A stretch of 64,000 nucleotides of DNA from Sedimenticola_A sp040506425 (GTDB taxonomy: Bacteria; Pseudomonadota; Gammaproteobacteria; Chromatiales; Chromatiaceae), in contig OZ245051.1 in assembly GCA_965224515.1 (NCBI GenBank), positions 1,612,001-1,676,000 on the forward strand. The letters are read 5' to 3'. Positions 51,532 through 60,391 of the stretch are shown here, piece by piece; within the stretch, counting starts at the first letter, position 1; the number at the start of each line of letters is the position of its first letter. The notes beneath the pieces are model-generated. The model was not told the origin of the DNA, did no database searches, and saw only the letters and a list, made by a program, of their open reading frames with translations. The position numbers and the translations under genes are program-made.

Positions 51532-51547
51532 GGGCATGATTTGTGCA
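51532..51547 (+). promoter_or_regulatory. probable sigma-54 promoter of amtB
   Basis: GGGCATGATTTGTGCA: the invariant GG (-24) and GC (-12) are spaced by exactly 10 bases, and most other consensus positions match. The start would be near 51558, giving a 43-nt leader to the ATG. Confidence 0.7.
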
Positions 51548-51600
51548 ATAAGCCATTCCAATTCAACGATTGGTAATATGATTTCTGGTTTGGAGATGGC

Positions 51601-52905
51601 ATGAAGATGAATAGACTGGTTTTGAGTGCACTACTTTTGGGAATGCTCCCGGGGGCTGCATTCGCAGATGAAGCAACTCTCAATGGCGCCAATACGGCGT
51701 GGATTATGGCTTCCACCGCCCTGGTGTTGTTCATGACCCTGCCGGGCCTTGCGCTTTTTTATGGTGGGCTGGTTCGCACCAAGAATGTTCTATCAGTCCT
51801 CATGCAGTGCTTCTCTATTGCCGGCGTGGCGTCGGTCTTGTGGTTAGTGGTCGGTTACAGTCTGGCGTTTGGTGAAGGCGGAGCCTGGATAGGTGACTTC
51901 AGCAAGGTGATGCTGGCGGGTATCGACAGGGATACTCTCTCAGGTGATATTCCGGAATCGCTTTTCATGATGTTCCAGATGACCTTCGCGATCATTACCC
52001 CGGCACTGATCGTGGGTGGTTTTGCCGAGCGCATGAAGTTCTCGTCCATGCTGCTTTTCAGTGCCATCTGGCTGATTCTGGTCTACGTGCCGGTTACCCA
52101 CTGGGTGTGGGGCGGCGGCTGGCTCGCCGAGATGGGTCTCTATGATTTTGCCGGTGGTACTGTGGTACATATCACTGCGGGTGTTGCGGCCCTGGTTGCC
52201 GCATTGGTGATTGGTCCCCGTAAGGGATTTCCAACCACCGCCATGCCTCCCCATAACATGACCATGACCGTTACCGGCGCAGGCATGCTCTGGGTCGGCT
52301 GGTTTGGTTTCAATGGTGGCAGTGCGCTGGCAGCTGACGGCAGTGGCGCCATGGCGATGCTGGTAACCCATATCTCAGCTGCCATGGGTGCCATGACCTG
52401 GACCGCCATCGAGTGGAAGCGTTTCGGCAAGCCAAGTGCACTGGGCGCTGTAACCGGCATGGTTGCGGGTCTTGGCACCATTACCCCCGCGTCGGGTTTT
52501 GTCGGCCCCGGCGGAGCTCTGATTATCGGTCTGCTTGCTGGTGGTGTCTGTTTTACCGCCACCCAGTACATCAAGCGCGTGCTGAAGATCGATGACTCCC
52601 TGGATGTGTTTCCTGTTCACGGTGTCGGAGGCATCCTGGGTACCCTGCTTGCGGGTATCTTCTCCTCCACCGAACTTGGTGTGTTCTCCGGCTACGGTTT
52701 TGCTGATGGCATTGAGAGTATGGGTGGTCAGTTCTACGTACAGTTTATCGGCGTGGTGGCAACCATCGCGTTTGCCGCCGTTGTCAGCTACATCATTCTG
52801 AAACTGGTTTCGGTAATGACCAAGGGGCTGCGCGTGGACGAAGAGGAAGAGGTCGAGGGCCTCGATATCGCCAGTCACGAAGAGGTGGGTTACAACAACA
52901 TCTAG
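51601..52905 (+). CDS. amtB: ammonium transporter AmtB
   Basis: Inner-membrane ammonia/ammonium channel. The 434 residues have a signal peptide (about 1-22, ends GAAFAD) and about 11 transmembrane helices. The twin pore histidines are in TVVHITAGVAAL (about 190) and DVFPVHGVGGILGTLL (about 340), and the family block PGLALFYGGLVRTKN is near 43-57. The usual upstream PII gene (glnK) is absent here. Upstream sigma-54 and NtrC sites predict nitrogen-limitation control. The C-terminal tail is acidic. A terminator follows. Confidence 0.96.
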   Translation: MKMNRLVLSALLLGMLPGAAFADEATLNGANTAWIMASTALVLFMTLPGLALFYGGLVRTKNVLSVLMQCFSIAGVASVLWLVVGYSLAFGEGGAWIGDFSKVMLAGIDRDTLSGDIPESLFMMFQMTFAIITPALIVGGFAERMKFSSMLLFSAIWLILVYVPVTHWVWGGGWLAEMGLYDFAGGTVVHITAGVAALVAALVIGPRKGFPTTAMPPHNMTMTVTGAGMLWVGWFGFNGGSALAADGSGAMAMLVTHISAAMGAMTWTAIEWKRFGKPSALGAVTGMVAGLGTITPASGFVGPGGALIIGLLAGGVCFTATQYIKRVLKIDDSLDVFPVHGVGGILGTLLAGIFSSTELGVFSGYGFADGIESMGGQFYVQFIGVVATIAFAAVVSYIILKLVSVMTKGLRVDEEEEVEGLDIASHEEVGYNNI

Positions 52906-52926
52906 AAGGGAGTTGTTGCATAAACT

Positions 52927-52964
52927 GAAGGCGGCACTGCGCTCTGCGTGTGCCGCCTTCTTTT
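52927..52964 (+). terminator. terminator of amtB
   Basis: GAAGGCGGCA / TGCCGCCTTC, a 10-bp perfect stem followed by TTTT. Confidence 0.9.
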
Positions 52965-53040
52965 ATCATGGTATTAGAATCAGGATGCCAGTGGGGCCGA
53001 GCTTGAGTATGGAGAAAAATCACAAGGACCAGTGGAAAAC

Positions 53041-53117
53041 TGGTCGGGGTGAGAGGATTCGAACCTCCGGCCCCTGCCTCCCGAAGGCAGTGCTCTACCA
53101 GGCTGAGCTACACCCCG
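53041..53117 (-). tRNA. tRNA-Pro (CGG)
   Basis: On the minus strand CGGGGTGTAGCTCAGCCTGG... to encoded CCA. Anticodon CGG at 53081-53083 in loop TTCGGGA. Seven bases downstream of ispB on the same strand, so it may be in the ispB transcript or have its own promoter. Confidence 0.96.
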
Positions 53118-53124
53118 TTTTTGA

Positions 53125-54093
53125 CTAGGTCCTGCGTCTGACGGCGAAGTCCGCCAGGGCTGCCAATGCGCTGCGATAGGAGGATGGCGGCAGCACTTCC
53201 AGCGCGGCTTTCGCCTTGTCAGCCTCCTCGGCCGCAAGGCGCGAAGTGTACTCGATAGCGTCAGTGGATTCAATTGCCTCCATGACGACGCCGATGTACT
53301 CCCGGCCCCCTTTTTCGATTGCCTCTCTCAGTGCCGATCGCTGTTCAGGGGTTCCCTCATCCATGGCTCTGAGCAGGGGCAGAGTGGGTTTACCCTCTTC
53401 CAGATCGTCGCCAATGTTTTTGCCGATATCATCGCCGGAGGAGCTGTAATCCAGGGCGTCGTCGATTATCTGGAAGGCGATACCCAGGTGCAGTCCATAG
53501 TCTGCCAGGGCCTGCTCCTCTGCTTCATCTGCACCATTGAGTACGGCGCCAAGCTGGGCTCCCGCCTCGAACAGGGTGGCCGTCTTGCGCAGGATCACTT
53601 CCCGGTACTTCTCTTCCGTGGTGTCAGGGTCGTTGCAGTTGAGCAGTTGCAGTACCTCGCCCTCGGCGATGCGGTTGGTGGCTGTGGAGAGTATCTCCAT
53701 AACCCGCATATTGTTCACATCCACCATCATTTCGAAGGACCTGGAGTAGAGAAAGTCCCCCACAAGCACGCTTGCCGCATTGCCCCAAACCGCGTTTGCC
53801 GTCTCCCTGCTACGGCGCATATCAGACCCATCGACCACATCGTCGTGCAGCAGTGTGGCGGTGTGGATGAATTCAATCACAGCGGCGAGATCGATATGCT
53901 GGTCCCCGTGATAACCCAGGGATCTGGCGGCCAGGAGTACGATCATCGGTCGCAGCCGTTTGCCACCACTGTTGACGATGTAATTTCCTATCTGGTTTAT
54001 CAGCACCACGTCTGACTGGAGCCGGTGCAGTATCAGGTTGTCGACCGCTTTCATGTCGTTAGCGGTTAAATCTCGGATGGCGGATATGTCCAT
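53125..54093 (-). CDS. ispB: octaprenyl diphosphate synthase
   Basis: Trans-prenyltransferase making the quinone side chain. The 322 residues include the first Asp-rich motif LLHDDVVDGSDMRR (about 77-90) and the second FQIIDDALDYSSSGDDIGKN (about 203-222), with GGKRLRPMIVLLAAR near 43-57. The E. coli enzyme is 323 residues. It lies divergent from rplU, the conserved gammaproteobacterial arrangement, with tRNA-Pro behind it. Confidence 0.96.
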   Translation of the reverse strand: MDISAIRDLTANDMKAVDNLILHRLQSDVVLINQIGNYIVNSGGKRLRPMIVLLAARSLGYHGDQHIDLAAVIEFIHTATLLHDDVVDGSDMRRSRETANAVWGNAASVLVGDFLYSRSFEMMVDVNNMRVMEILSTATNRIAEGEVLQLLNCNDPDTTEEKYREVILRKTATLFEAGAQLGAVLNGADEAEEQALADYGLHLGIAFQIIDDALDYSSSGDDIGKNIGDDLEEGKPTLPLLRAMDEGTPEQRSALREAIEKGGREYIGVVMEAIESTDAIEYTSRLAAEEADKAKAALEVLPPSSYRSALAALADFAVRRRT

Positions 54094-54218
54094 TTGGACC
54101 CTGTGATATATATATATTTAAAGGACTAGGGGAGGGCATGCTAGGAGTGCGGCGCGGGGCTGTCAAGCGGGAAAAGAGTGCCTGATGACAGGAATTGCAT
54201 TTTTTCGTGTTATGGGGT

Positions 54219-54247
54219 TTGACCTGAGGCCCAGTCACGGGTAGAAT
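54219..54247 (+). promoter_or_regulatory. promoter of rplU-rpmA
   Basis: TTGACC, 17-bp spacer, TAGAAT, then TCCGCCTC. The hexamers equal those of rrn P2. About 60 nt of leader precede the rplU ATG. Confidence 0.75.
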
Positions 54248-54313
54248 TCCGCCTCTTTCGTGGGCGTGCTGTGTTTGCGCGCCAGAACAGCAGATTTTTT
54301 GCGGAGATATGGT

Positions 54314-54628
54314 ATGTACGCCGTAATTCAGACCGGGGGTAAGCAGTACCGGGTTTCCCAAGGTGACACCCTTAAGGTCGAGAAGCTTGGTACCGAAGAA
54401 GGTTCTTCTGTAGAGCTCGACAAGGTACTGATGGTCGCTGATGGCGACAACATTAAAGTAGGCACCCCCTATGTGGACGGCGGCAAAGTTACCGCTACCG
54501 TTAAATCCCATGGCCGGGGTAAAAAAGTTAACATCATCAAGTTCAAGCGCCGTAAGCATCACATGAAGCGCCAGGGCCACCGTCAGTGGTACACCGAGCT
54601 TGAGATCACCGGTATCAGCGCTGGCTGA
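54314..54628 (+). CDS. rplU: 50S ribosomal protein L21
   Basis: A 104-residue ribosomal protein (E. coli 103). MYAVIQTGGKQYRVSQGDTL is the classic start, and KFKRRKHHMKRQGHRQWYTEL the C-terminal RNA-binding part. GCGGAGATATGGT precedes the ATG. First gene of the rplU-rpmA pair. Confidence 0.98.
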   Translation: MYAVIQTGGKQYRVSQGDTLKVEKLGTEEGSSVELDKVLMVADGDNIKVGTPYVDGGKVTATVKSHGRGKKVNIIKFKRRKHHMKRQGHRQWYTELEITGISAG

Positions 54629-54642
54629 AGGTAGGTTAAACC

Positions 54643-54900
54643 ATGGCACATAAGAAAGCAGGCGGTAGTACACGTAACGGCCGCGATTCAGAATCCAAAC
54701 GCTTGGGCGTCAAAGTCTTTGGCGGCGAGAGCATCAATGCTGGTGGTATCATCGTACGTCAGCGTGGCACCCGTTTCCACGATGGTGAAAACGTTGGTTG
54801 CGGCAAGGACCACACCCTGTTTGCCAAGGCAGACGGTGTTGTGAAGTTCGAGGTCAAAGGCCCCAAAAACCGGAAGTACGTGAGCGTAGTTCCGGCCTGA
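54643..54900 (+). CDS. rpmA: 50S ribosomal protein L27
   Basis: An 85-residue protein identical in length to E. coli L27. AHKKAGGSTRNGRDSESKRL at the N-terminus reaches the peptidyl-transferase centre. GGIIVRQRGTRFHDGENVG follows. Fourteen bases after rplU; followed by a terminator and obgE. Confidence 0.98.
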   Translation: MAHKKAGGSTRNGRDSESKRLGVKVFGGESINAGGIIVRQRGTRFHDGENVGCGKDHTLFAKADGVVKFEVKGPKNRKYVSVVPA

Positions 54901-54922
54901 TTGCGCCGCCTTTTCGATCTGC

Positions 54923-54951
54923 AAGGGCCTCGTCGTTTGACGGGGCTTTTT
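54923..54951 (+). terminator. terminator after rpmA
   Basis: GCCTCGTC GTTT GACGGGGC stem with one G-T pair, then T5. Confidence 0.85.
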
Positions 54952-55022
54952 GCGTTATAGACACTTAAGGGATTCCCGACAGAGGTGTCCCTGAATCACC
55001 ATGTTAAACAGTAGGCGCAGCC

Positions 55023-56102
55023 ATGAAATTTGTCGATGAAGCCAGTATCCGAGTTGAAGCCGGCAAGGGTGGCAATGGCAGTGTCAGTTTTCGCCGTGAA
55101 AAATACATTCCCAAAGGCGGGCCTGATGGGGGTGACGGGGGTGACGGCGGCAGCGTTTACCTGATCGCCGACTCGGGCCTGAATACGCTGGTGGATTTCA
55201 GGCATAGGCGCAGGCACCGGGCAGAAAGCGGCAGGCCCGGGATGGGGCGCAACTGCACCGGAGCAAGCGCAGAGGACCTCTATGTAAAGGTCCCTGTCGG
55301 GACCCGGGTTACCGACCTTGAAACCGAAGAGCTGATTGGCGAGGTCCTGGTCGATGGCCAGGAGTTACTGGTGGCGCAGGGCGGTTATCACGGTATAGGT
55401 AATGCCCGTTTCAAGAGCAGTACCAACCGCACACCCCGCCAGTCCAAGCCGGGAACCCCCGGTGAGCAGCGACAGCTGAAGCTGGAGCTGATCCTGCTGG
55501 CTGATGTGGGATTGCTGGGTATGCCGAATGCCGGTAAGTCGAGCTTTATCAGCAAGGTATCCAGTGCCCGCCCAAAGGTGGCTGATTATCCGTTTACCAC
55601 ACTCTACCCCAACCTGGGTGTGGTCAGTGTCGGTTCCGAGCGGAGTTTTGTCATCGCAGATATCCCCGGTGTGATTGAGGGTGCAGCTGAAGGGGCTGGC
55701 CTTGGTATTCAGTTCCTCAAGCACCTGGATCGGACGCGACTCCTTCTGCACCTGGTGGATATGGCGCCGCTGGATGATTCAGTGGCTCCTGCTGACGAGG
55801 TAACGCGCATTGTAGCTGAGCTTGAAAAGTACAGCCCGGAGCTGGCGGGAAAGGAGCGTTGGCTGGTGCTGAACAAGCTGGATCTGCTGATGGAGGATGA
55901 ATTCCGGGAGCGGGAAACCGAACTGCTTGAGGCGCTTGATTGGCAAGGTCCTGTATATGCAATATCCGCACTGACGGGTGAAGGGACGGAAGGGCTGACC
56001 TATGCCCTGATGGAGCGCCTGGAGCAGCTGCATATTGATGAGGCACCGGAACTGGCCGTAGATGAAAAGGATGACGAGCCCTGGGATCCGCTGAAGGGTT
56101 GA
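55023..56102 (+). CDS. obgE: GTPase ObgE/CgtA
   Basis: Essential GTPase for 50S assembly and stringent control. The 359 residues have the glycine-rich Obg domain (VEAGKGGNGSVSFRREKYIP, about 11-30), G1 GMPNAGKSSFISKV (about 166-179), the switch DIPGVIEGAAEGAGLG (about 213-228) and NKLD (about 282-285). The short acidic C-terminus is typical. Conserved rplU-rpmA-obgE-proB order. The proB ATG is 6 bp after the stop. Confidence 0.97.
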   Translation: MKFVDEASIRVEAGKGGNGSVSFRREKYIPKGGPDGGDGGDGGSVYLIADSGLNTLVDFRHRRRHRAESGRPGMGRNCTGASAEDLYVKVPVGTRVTDLETEELIGEVLVDGQELLVAQGGYHGIGNARFKSSTNRTPRQSKPGTPGEQRQLKLELILLADVGLLGMPNAGKSSFISKVSSARPKVADYPFTTLYPNLGVVSVGSERSFVIADIPGVIEGAAEGAGLGIQFLKHLDRTRLLLHLVDMAPLDDSVAPADEVTRIVAELEKYSPELAGKERWLVLNKLDLLMEDEFRERETELLEALDWQGPVYAISALTGEGTEGLTYALMERLEQLHIDEAPELAVDEKDDEPWDPLKG

Positions 56103-56108
56103 TATGAT

Positions 56109-57236
56109 ATGAATACCTCCCGTGACAACATTCGTTCGACGCGCCGCTGGGTGGTAAAGATCGGCAGCGCCCTGCTGACTGCCGACGGCAAGGGATTGGC
56201 CAGAGACTCTCTCTCATCCTGGGTCGAGCAGATGGCTGCCTGGGTCTTGGCGGGCAATGAACTGGTGCTGGTCTCTTCTGGTGCCGTGGCTGAAGGTATG
56301 AGCCGCATGGGTTGGGAGTATCGTCCCTCCTCACTGCATGAACTGCAGGCTGCAGCCGCCATTGGTCAGATGGGTCTCATACGTGCTTACGAGACCTGCT
56401 TTCTCAAGCGGGGTCTGCATACCGCCCAGGTACTGCTTACCCACGATGACCTCACCAGCCGCTCCCGTTATCTCAATGCCCGCAGTACCCTGCGCACCCT
56501 GTTGGAGCTCGGCGTAGTTCCGGTGGTCAATGAAAACGACACGGTTGCCACTGACGAGCTTCGTTTTGGTGACAACGATACCCTGGCGGCACTTGTGGCC
56601 AACCTGGTAGAGGCGGACCTGCTGGTACTGCTGACTGATCAGGATGGTCTGTATGACAGTGATCCCAGGTCGAATTCTGCTGCAGAGCTGATCGGCGAAA
56701 GCCGGGTGGATGCGCCGTTGCTGGACGAGGTTGCCGGCGGTAGTGCGGGTGGCTTGGGGCGTGGGGGCATGGTGACCAAGGTGCGTGCGGCGCGCCTGGC
56801 TGCGCGCTCCGGCGCTGCAACAATCATTGCTCCCGGCCGTGGCGAAAATGTGCTTGGCAGAATCGCCGGAGGTGAGCGGCTGGGTACTTTGTTGACGCCG
56901 GTTCACGGTGCAGACGCTGCGCGCAAGCAGTGGCTCGCTGGGCATCTCCAGGTGCACGGTCGCCTGGTGCTGGATGAAGGTGCGGTCAAGGTGCTGCGTA
57001 ATTCCGGCAGAAGCCTGCTTTCGGTCGGGGTGAAGCAGGTTATCGGTGATTTTTCCCGTGGTGAGGTGGTCTCCTGTATGGACTCCCAGGGTCACGAGAT
57101 TGCACGGGGGCTGGTCAACTACGGGGCGGAAGAGGCTGACAAGATAAAAGGTCAGCCTTCAAACATGATCAGCGAGATCCTTGGCTATGTGGATGATGAA
57201 GAGCTGATCCACCGGGACAATCTCGTGCTGGTTTGA
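56109..57236 (+). CDS. proB: glutamate 5-kinase
   Basis: First step of proline synthesis. The 375 residues contain the amino-acid kinase domain: WVVKIGSALLTADG (about 14-27), LVSSGAVAEG (about 56-65), VVPVVNENDTVATDELRFGDNDTLAA (conserved substrate block) and LLTDQDGLYDSDPR. A C-terminal PUA domain follows (GRLVLDEGAVKVLRNSGRSLL). The E. coli length is 367. Proline feedback binding is expected in the kinase domain. Last gene of the obgE transcript. Confidence 0.97.
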   Translation: MNTSRDNIRSTRRWVVKIGSALLTADGKGLARDSLSSWVEQMAAWVLAGNELVLVSSGAVAEGMSRMGWEYRPSSLHELQAAAAIGQMGLIRAYETCFLKRGLHTAQVLLTHDDLTSRSRYLNARSTLRTLLELGVVPVVNENDTVATDELRFGDNDTLAALVANLVEADLLVLLTDQDGLYDSDPRSNSAAELIGESRVDAPLLDEVAGGSAGGLGRGGMVTKVRAARLAARSGAATIIAPGRGENVLGRIAGGERLGTLLTPVHGADAARKQWLAGHLQVHGRLVLDEGAVKVLRNSGRSLLSVGVKQVIGDFSRGEVVSCMDSQGHEIARGLVNYGAEEADKIKGQPSNMISEILGYVDDEELIHRDNLVLV

Positions 57237-57301
57237 GATCCGGGCTGATGCTGTGGTCTGAAGGAGCCCGGCTTTTCGGGAGTTGAGTTTCCTTCAGGCA
57301 T

Positions 57302-57331
57302 AAAAAAACCGGCTTGTGGCCGGTTTTTTTT
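57302..57331. terminator. bidirectional terminator between proB and rpsT
   Basis: AAAAAAACCGGC TTGT GGCCGGTTTTTTTT; symmetric, so it serves both convergent genes. Confidence 0.92.
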
Positions 57332-57347
57332 AAGCGCAGATGCTATG

Positions 57348-57608
57348 TTACAGCGCTTTTATCTGCGCGTTCAGGCGGCTCTTATGACGAGCGGCCTTAT
57401 TCTTGTGGATAAGGCCATTGCTTGCCGCACGGTCGATAACCGGTGCTGCCTGTTTGAAAGCTTCGGATGCGCCTTCCTTGTCACCAGCCTCAACGGCCTT
57501 CAACACGTTCTTGAGATAGGTACGCATCATGCTGCGACGGGACGCATTATTTTGACGATGCTTTTCGGCCTGACGCGCGCGTTTGCGGGCTTGTGCTGAG
57601 TTGGCCAA
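57348..57608 (-). CDS. rpsT: 30S ribosomal protein S20 (TTG start)
   Basis: An 86-residue protein (E. coli 87). ANSAQARKRARQAEKHRQ and SRRSMMRTYLKNVLKAVEAG are S20 blocks. The family start falls on TTG at 57606-57608, with AGGAG seven bases upstream; no ATG or GTG is near. E. coli rpsT also uses TTG and is feedback-controlled by S20, so the same may hold here. Divergent from murJ, the conserved arrangement. Confidence 0.96.
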   Translation of the reverse strand: MANSAQARKRARQAEKHRQNNASRRSMMRTYLKNVLKAVEAGDKEGASEAFKQAAPVIDRAASNGLIHKNKAARHKSRLNAQIKAL

Positions 57609-57773
57609 GGTTACTCTCCTAAAAATTCGTTTATGCTCGAAAGAGCGCGGTATTCTGATGGCTGTTAGAGTATTTGTCAACACCCAAATCGAGTTAAAAC
57701 CTGGGGCCGGGCATGTTCCGGGACTGGATAAGGGCCTATAATGCCCGCTTTTGGTCTGAATCGCGATACGCCC

Positions 57774-59306
57774 ATGTTCAAACACTTGGCCAAGGTAGGC
57801 TCAAACACCATGCTTTCACGGATTCTCGGCTTTATCCGGGATCTGGTGTTCGCCCATGTCTTCGGCGCCAATGCGGGGACAGATGCCTTCTTCGTTGCAT
57901 TCAAGATCCCGAATTTCCTTCGCCGGCTGTTTGCCGAGGGGGCGTTTTCGGTAGCCTTCGTGCCGGTACTGAGCGAGTACAAGGTCAAGCGCAGTTTCGA
58001 TGAACTGAAGCAGTTTGTGGATCATGTGGCCGGCACTCTTGCTGGTGTGCTGCTGGCGGTGACTCTGGTGGGGGTGCTTGGCGCTCCGGTGATCGTCTCG
58101 CTGTTCGGTGGTGGTTTCCTGGTGCGTGGAGAGATGGCCACCTTCTGGCTCACCTCCGACATGCTGAGGTTGACCTTCCCATACCTGCTGTTTATTTCAC
58201 TGACAGCTTTTGCCGGCGGTATTCTGAATACCCATAACCGTTTCGGGGTGCCGGCATTTACCCCGGTACTGCTGAATCTTTCCCTGATCGGCTGCGCATT
58301 CTGGCTGGCGCCACTGATGGATACGCCGATCAAGGCACTGGCCTGGGGTGTGCTGATTGCCGGTATCGTGCAGTTTCTGTTTCAGCTCCCGTTCCTGCAT
58401 CAGCTGAAACTGCTGCCCGCTTTTCGTTTTGCACCTAAAGATGAAGGGGTGCGACGCATCGGCAAGCTGATGCTGCCGGCCCTGTTCGGTGTCTCTGTGA
58501 CCCAGGTGAATCTGCTGCTGGATACCCTGATCGCCTCCTTTCTGCAGGAGGGGAGTATCTCCTGGCTCTACTATTCCGACCGACTGGTGGAGTTGCCCGT
58601 GGGTGTGCTGGGGGTGGCCCTGGCGACGGTTATCCTGCCCAGTCTTTCCAAGAAGCACGCTGCTGACTCACAAGAGGGGTTTTCCGCTACCCTGGATTGG
58701 GCTTTGCGCTGGGCCCTGCTGCTGGGTCTGCCGGCGGCGGTGGGTCTGCTGCTGCTGTCGGGCCCCATGATTGCCACCCTGTTTCAGTCCAGCGTGTTCG
58801 ATGCCCGGGATGTGGCGATGTCCCAGCGCAGTCTGATGGCTTACTCCCTGGGGCTCATGCCATTTATTCTGATCAAGATCTTCGCTCCTGGTTTTTATGC
58901 CCGGCAGGATACCAGGACACCGGTAAAAATTGCTGTCATCGCCATGGTCACCAACATGGTGCTCAATCTTATCCTGGTCTTTCCCCTGGCCCATGCCGGG
59001 CTGGCCCTGGCAACGGCCCTGTCGGCATCCCTGAACGCATTGCTGCTCTACCGCGGGTTGCGTGGCGAGGGCGTCTATCAGCCGCCCAAAGGCTGGCCCG
59101 GGCTGTTGCTGAAGGCCGGTGTCGCCAGCCTGGTGATGGGGGCGGTTCTTTTCTGGCTTGGGGGTGAGTTGCAGCTGTGGCTTGAGCTGGATAGCTGGAG
59201 CAGGGTTTCGCGTCTGCTGGTGGCGGTTTTCTCAGGGGCGGCAGCCTACTTTGCGGCGCTTTTCCTGATGGGAATCAGGGGGCGTCATTTCAAAAGCTCG
59301 GTTTAG
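57774..59306 (+). CDS. murJ: lipid II flippase MurJ
   Basis: Flips lipid II across the inner membrane for peptidoglycan synthesis. From ATG 57774 the product is 510 residues (E. coli 511) with about 14 transmembrane helices. KVGSNTMLSRILGFIRDLVF and DAFFVAFKIPNFLRRLFAEG at the N-terminus are diagnostic. An upstream in-frame ATG at 57741 overlaps a TATAAT that is probably the promoter -10, so the later start is preferred. Essential gene between rpsT and ribF, a conserved order. Confidence 0.95.
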   Translation: MFKHLAKVGSNTMLSRILGFIRDLVFAHVFGANAGTDAFFVAFKIPNFLRRLFAEGAFSVAFVPVLSEYKVKRSFDELKQFVDHVAGTLAGVLLAVTLVGVLGAPVIVSLFGGGFLVRGEMATFWLTSDMLRLTFPYLLFISLTAFAGGILNTHNRFGVPAFTPVLLNLSLIGCAFWLAPLMDTPIKALAWGVLIAGIVQFLFQLPFLHQLKLLPAFRFAPKDEGVRRIGKLMLPALFGVSVTQVNLLLDTLIASFLQEGSISWLYYSDRLVELPVGVLGVALATVILPSLSKKHAADSQEGFSATLDWALRWALLLGLPAAVGLLLLSGPMIATLFQSSVFDARDVAMSQRSLMAYSLGLMPFILIKIFAPGFYARQDTRTPVKIAVIAMVTNMVLNLILVFPLAHAGLALATALSASLNALLLYRGLRGEGVYQPPKGWPGLLLKAGVASLVMGAVLFWLGGELQLWLELDSWSRVSRLLVAVFSGAAAYFAALFLMGIRGRHFKSSV

Positions 59307-59396
59307 GGCCTGTTAACACTATGCAGATACAGGGACTTGATGGAAAAGTTCGCATATAATGGTTTGTTTTGATTCACTGGGCGAAAACTGAACCGA

Positions 59397-60350
59397 ATGC
59401 AGGTTATCAGGGGCTTACACAATCTACGCGCCAGGCACCAGGGTTGCGTTGCGACCATCGGTAATTTCGATGGCGTGCACCTTGGGCACCAGGCGGTCTT
59501 CCGTCACCTTCGTGAGAAGGCCGAGGCGTTTGGGCTGCCTGCCACGGTAGTGACCTTCGAACCCCAGCCCATGGAGTTTTTCGCGCCCGATGCAGCGCCG
59601 GCCAGGCTGACGCGCATGCGAGAGAAACTGCAGGCGATCAAGGATGCCGGTATCGATCGCGTGGTGCTCCTGGAGTTCGGGCCCAAGCTGGCTGCCATGG
59701 ATGCTCATGAGTTCGTACAGGAACTGCTGGTGGATGGCCTGGCGGTCCGTTACCTCTTCGTAGGTGATGACTTTCGCTTCGGCAAGGGCCGCAGTGGCGA
59801 TATAGATATGTTGCGCGAGGTGGGACACGGCCACGGTTTTGAAGTGGAAAACATGAACACCTACGCGGTGGGCGAAGAGCGTGTGAGCAGTACACGGATA
59901 CGTGAAGCCCTGGCCCGGGGCGACCTGAAGATGGCAGAACACAACCTTGGTCGTCCCTACCGGATCTGCGGCCGGGTAGCCCATGGCCATGCCCGTGGGC
60001 GGACCATCGGCTTTCCCACCGCCAATATTGATCTGCACCGCAAGGTCAGTCCCGTGCATGGTGTCTATGCGGTGACTGTACTGGGACTTGATGATCAGCC
60101 CCTGCCCGGAGTGGCGAATATCGGCAACCGTCCAACGGTGGAGGGAGATGACCGCTATCTGCTCGAGGTGCACCTGTTTGATTTTGACCGCCAGATATAT
60201 GGTCAGCACGTTCAGGTTGAGTTCTGCCTCAAGATACGTGATGAGCGCAAGTTCGAATCATTTGACGAGCTGCGCCAGCAGATTAAGCGTGATGCCCGTG
60301 AGGCAAGAGAATTTTTCGGGATAGCCGAGGCCAAGAGCCAGGCGTCCTGA
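59397..60350 (+). CDS. ribF: bifunctional riboflavin kinase / FAD synthetase
   Basis: Makes FMN and FAD from riboflavin. The 317 residues (E. coli 313) have the nucleotidyltransferase domain first (TIGNFDGVHLGHQAVF, about 20-35; VGDDFRFGKGRSGD; SSTRIREAL) and the riboflavin kinase domain second (GRTIGFPTANIDL, about 200-212; GVANIGNRPTV). It sits 41 bp before ileS in the conserved murJ-ribF-ileS-lspA order. A TATAAT at 59355-59360 may be its own -10. Confidence 0.97.
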   Translation: MQVIRGLHNLRARHQGCVATIGNFDGVHLGHQAVFRHLREKAEAFGLPATVVTFEPQPMEFFAPDAAPARLTRMREKLQAIKDAGIDRVVLLEFGPKLAAMDAHEFVQELLVDGLAVRYLFVGDDFRFGKGRSGDIDMLREVGHGHGFEVENMNTYAVGEERVSSTRIREALARGDLKMAEHNLGRPYRICGRVAHGHARGRTIGFPTANIDLHRKVSPVHGVYAVTVLGLDDQPLPGVANIGNRPTVEGDDRYLLEVHLFDFDRQIYGQHVQVEFCLKIRDERKFESFDELRQQIKRDAREAREFFGIAEAKSQAS

Positions 60351-60391
60351 CGAACAGTATTTTTAATTTTAATGCGATAAGGCAGTAAGCC

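Noticed and set aside
54100..54125. TATATATATA run upstream of ispB as a repeat tract of interest
   Set aside because: Short and imperfect, best explained as an AT-rich promoter region of ispB.
57741..57773. Upstream murJ start at 57741
   Set aside because: This ATG lies in a TATAAT hexamer that looks like the gene's promoter, and the extra residues have no counterpart in E. coli MurJ.
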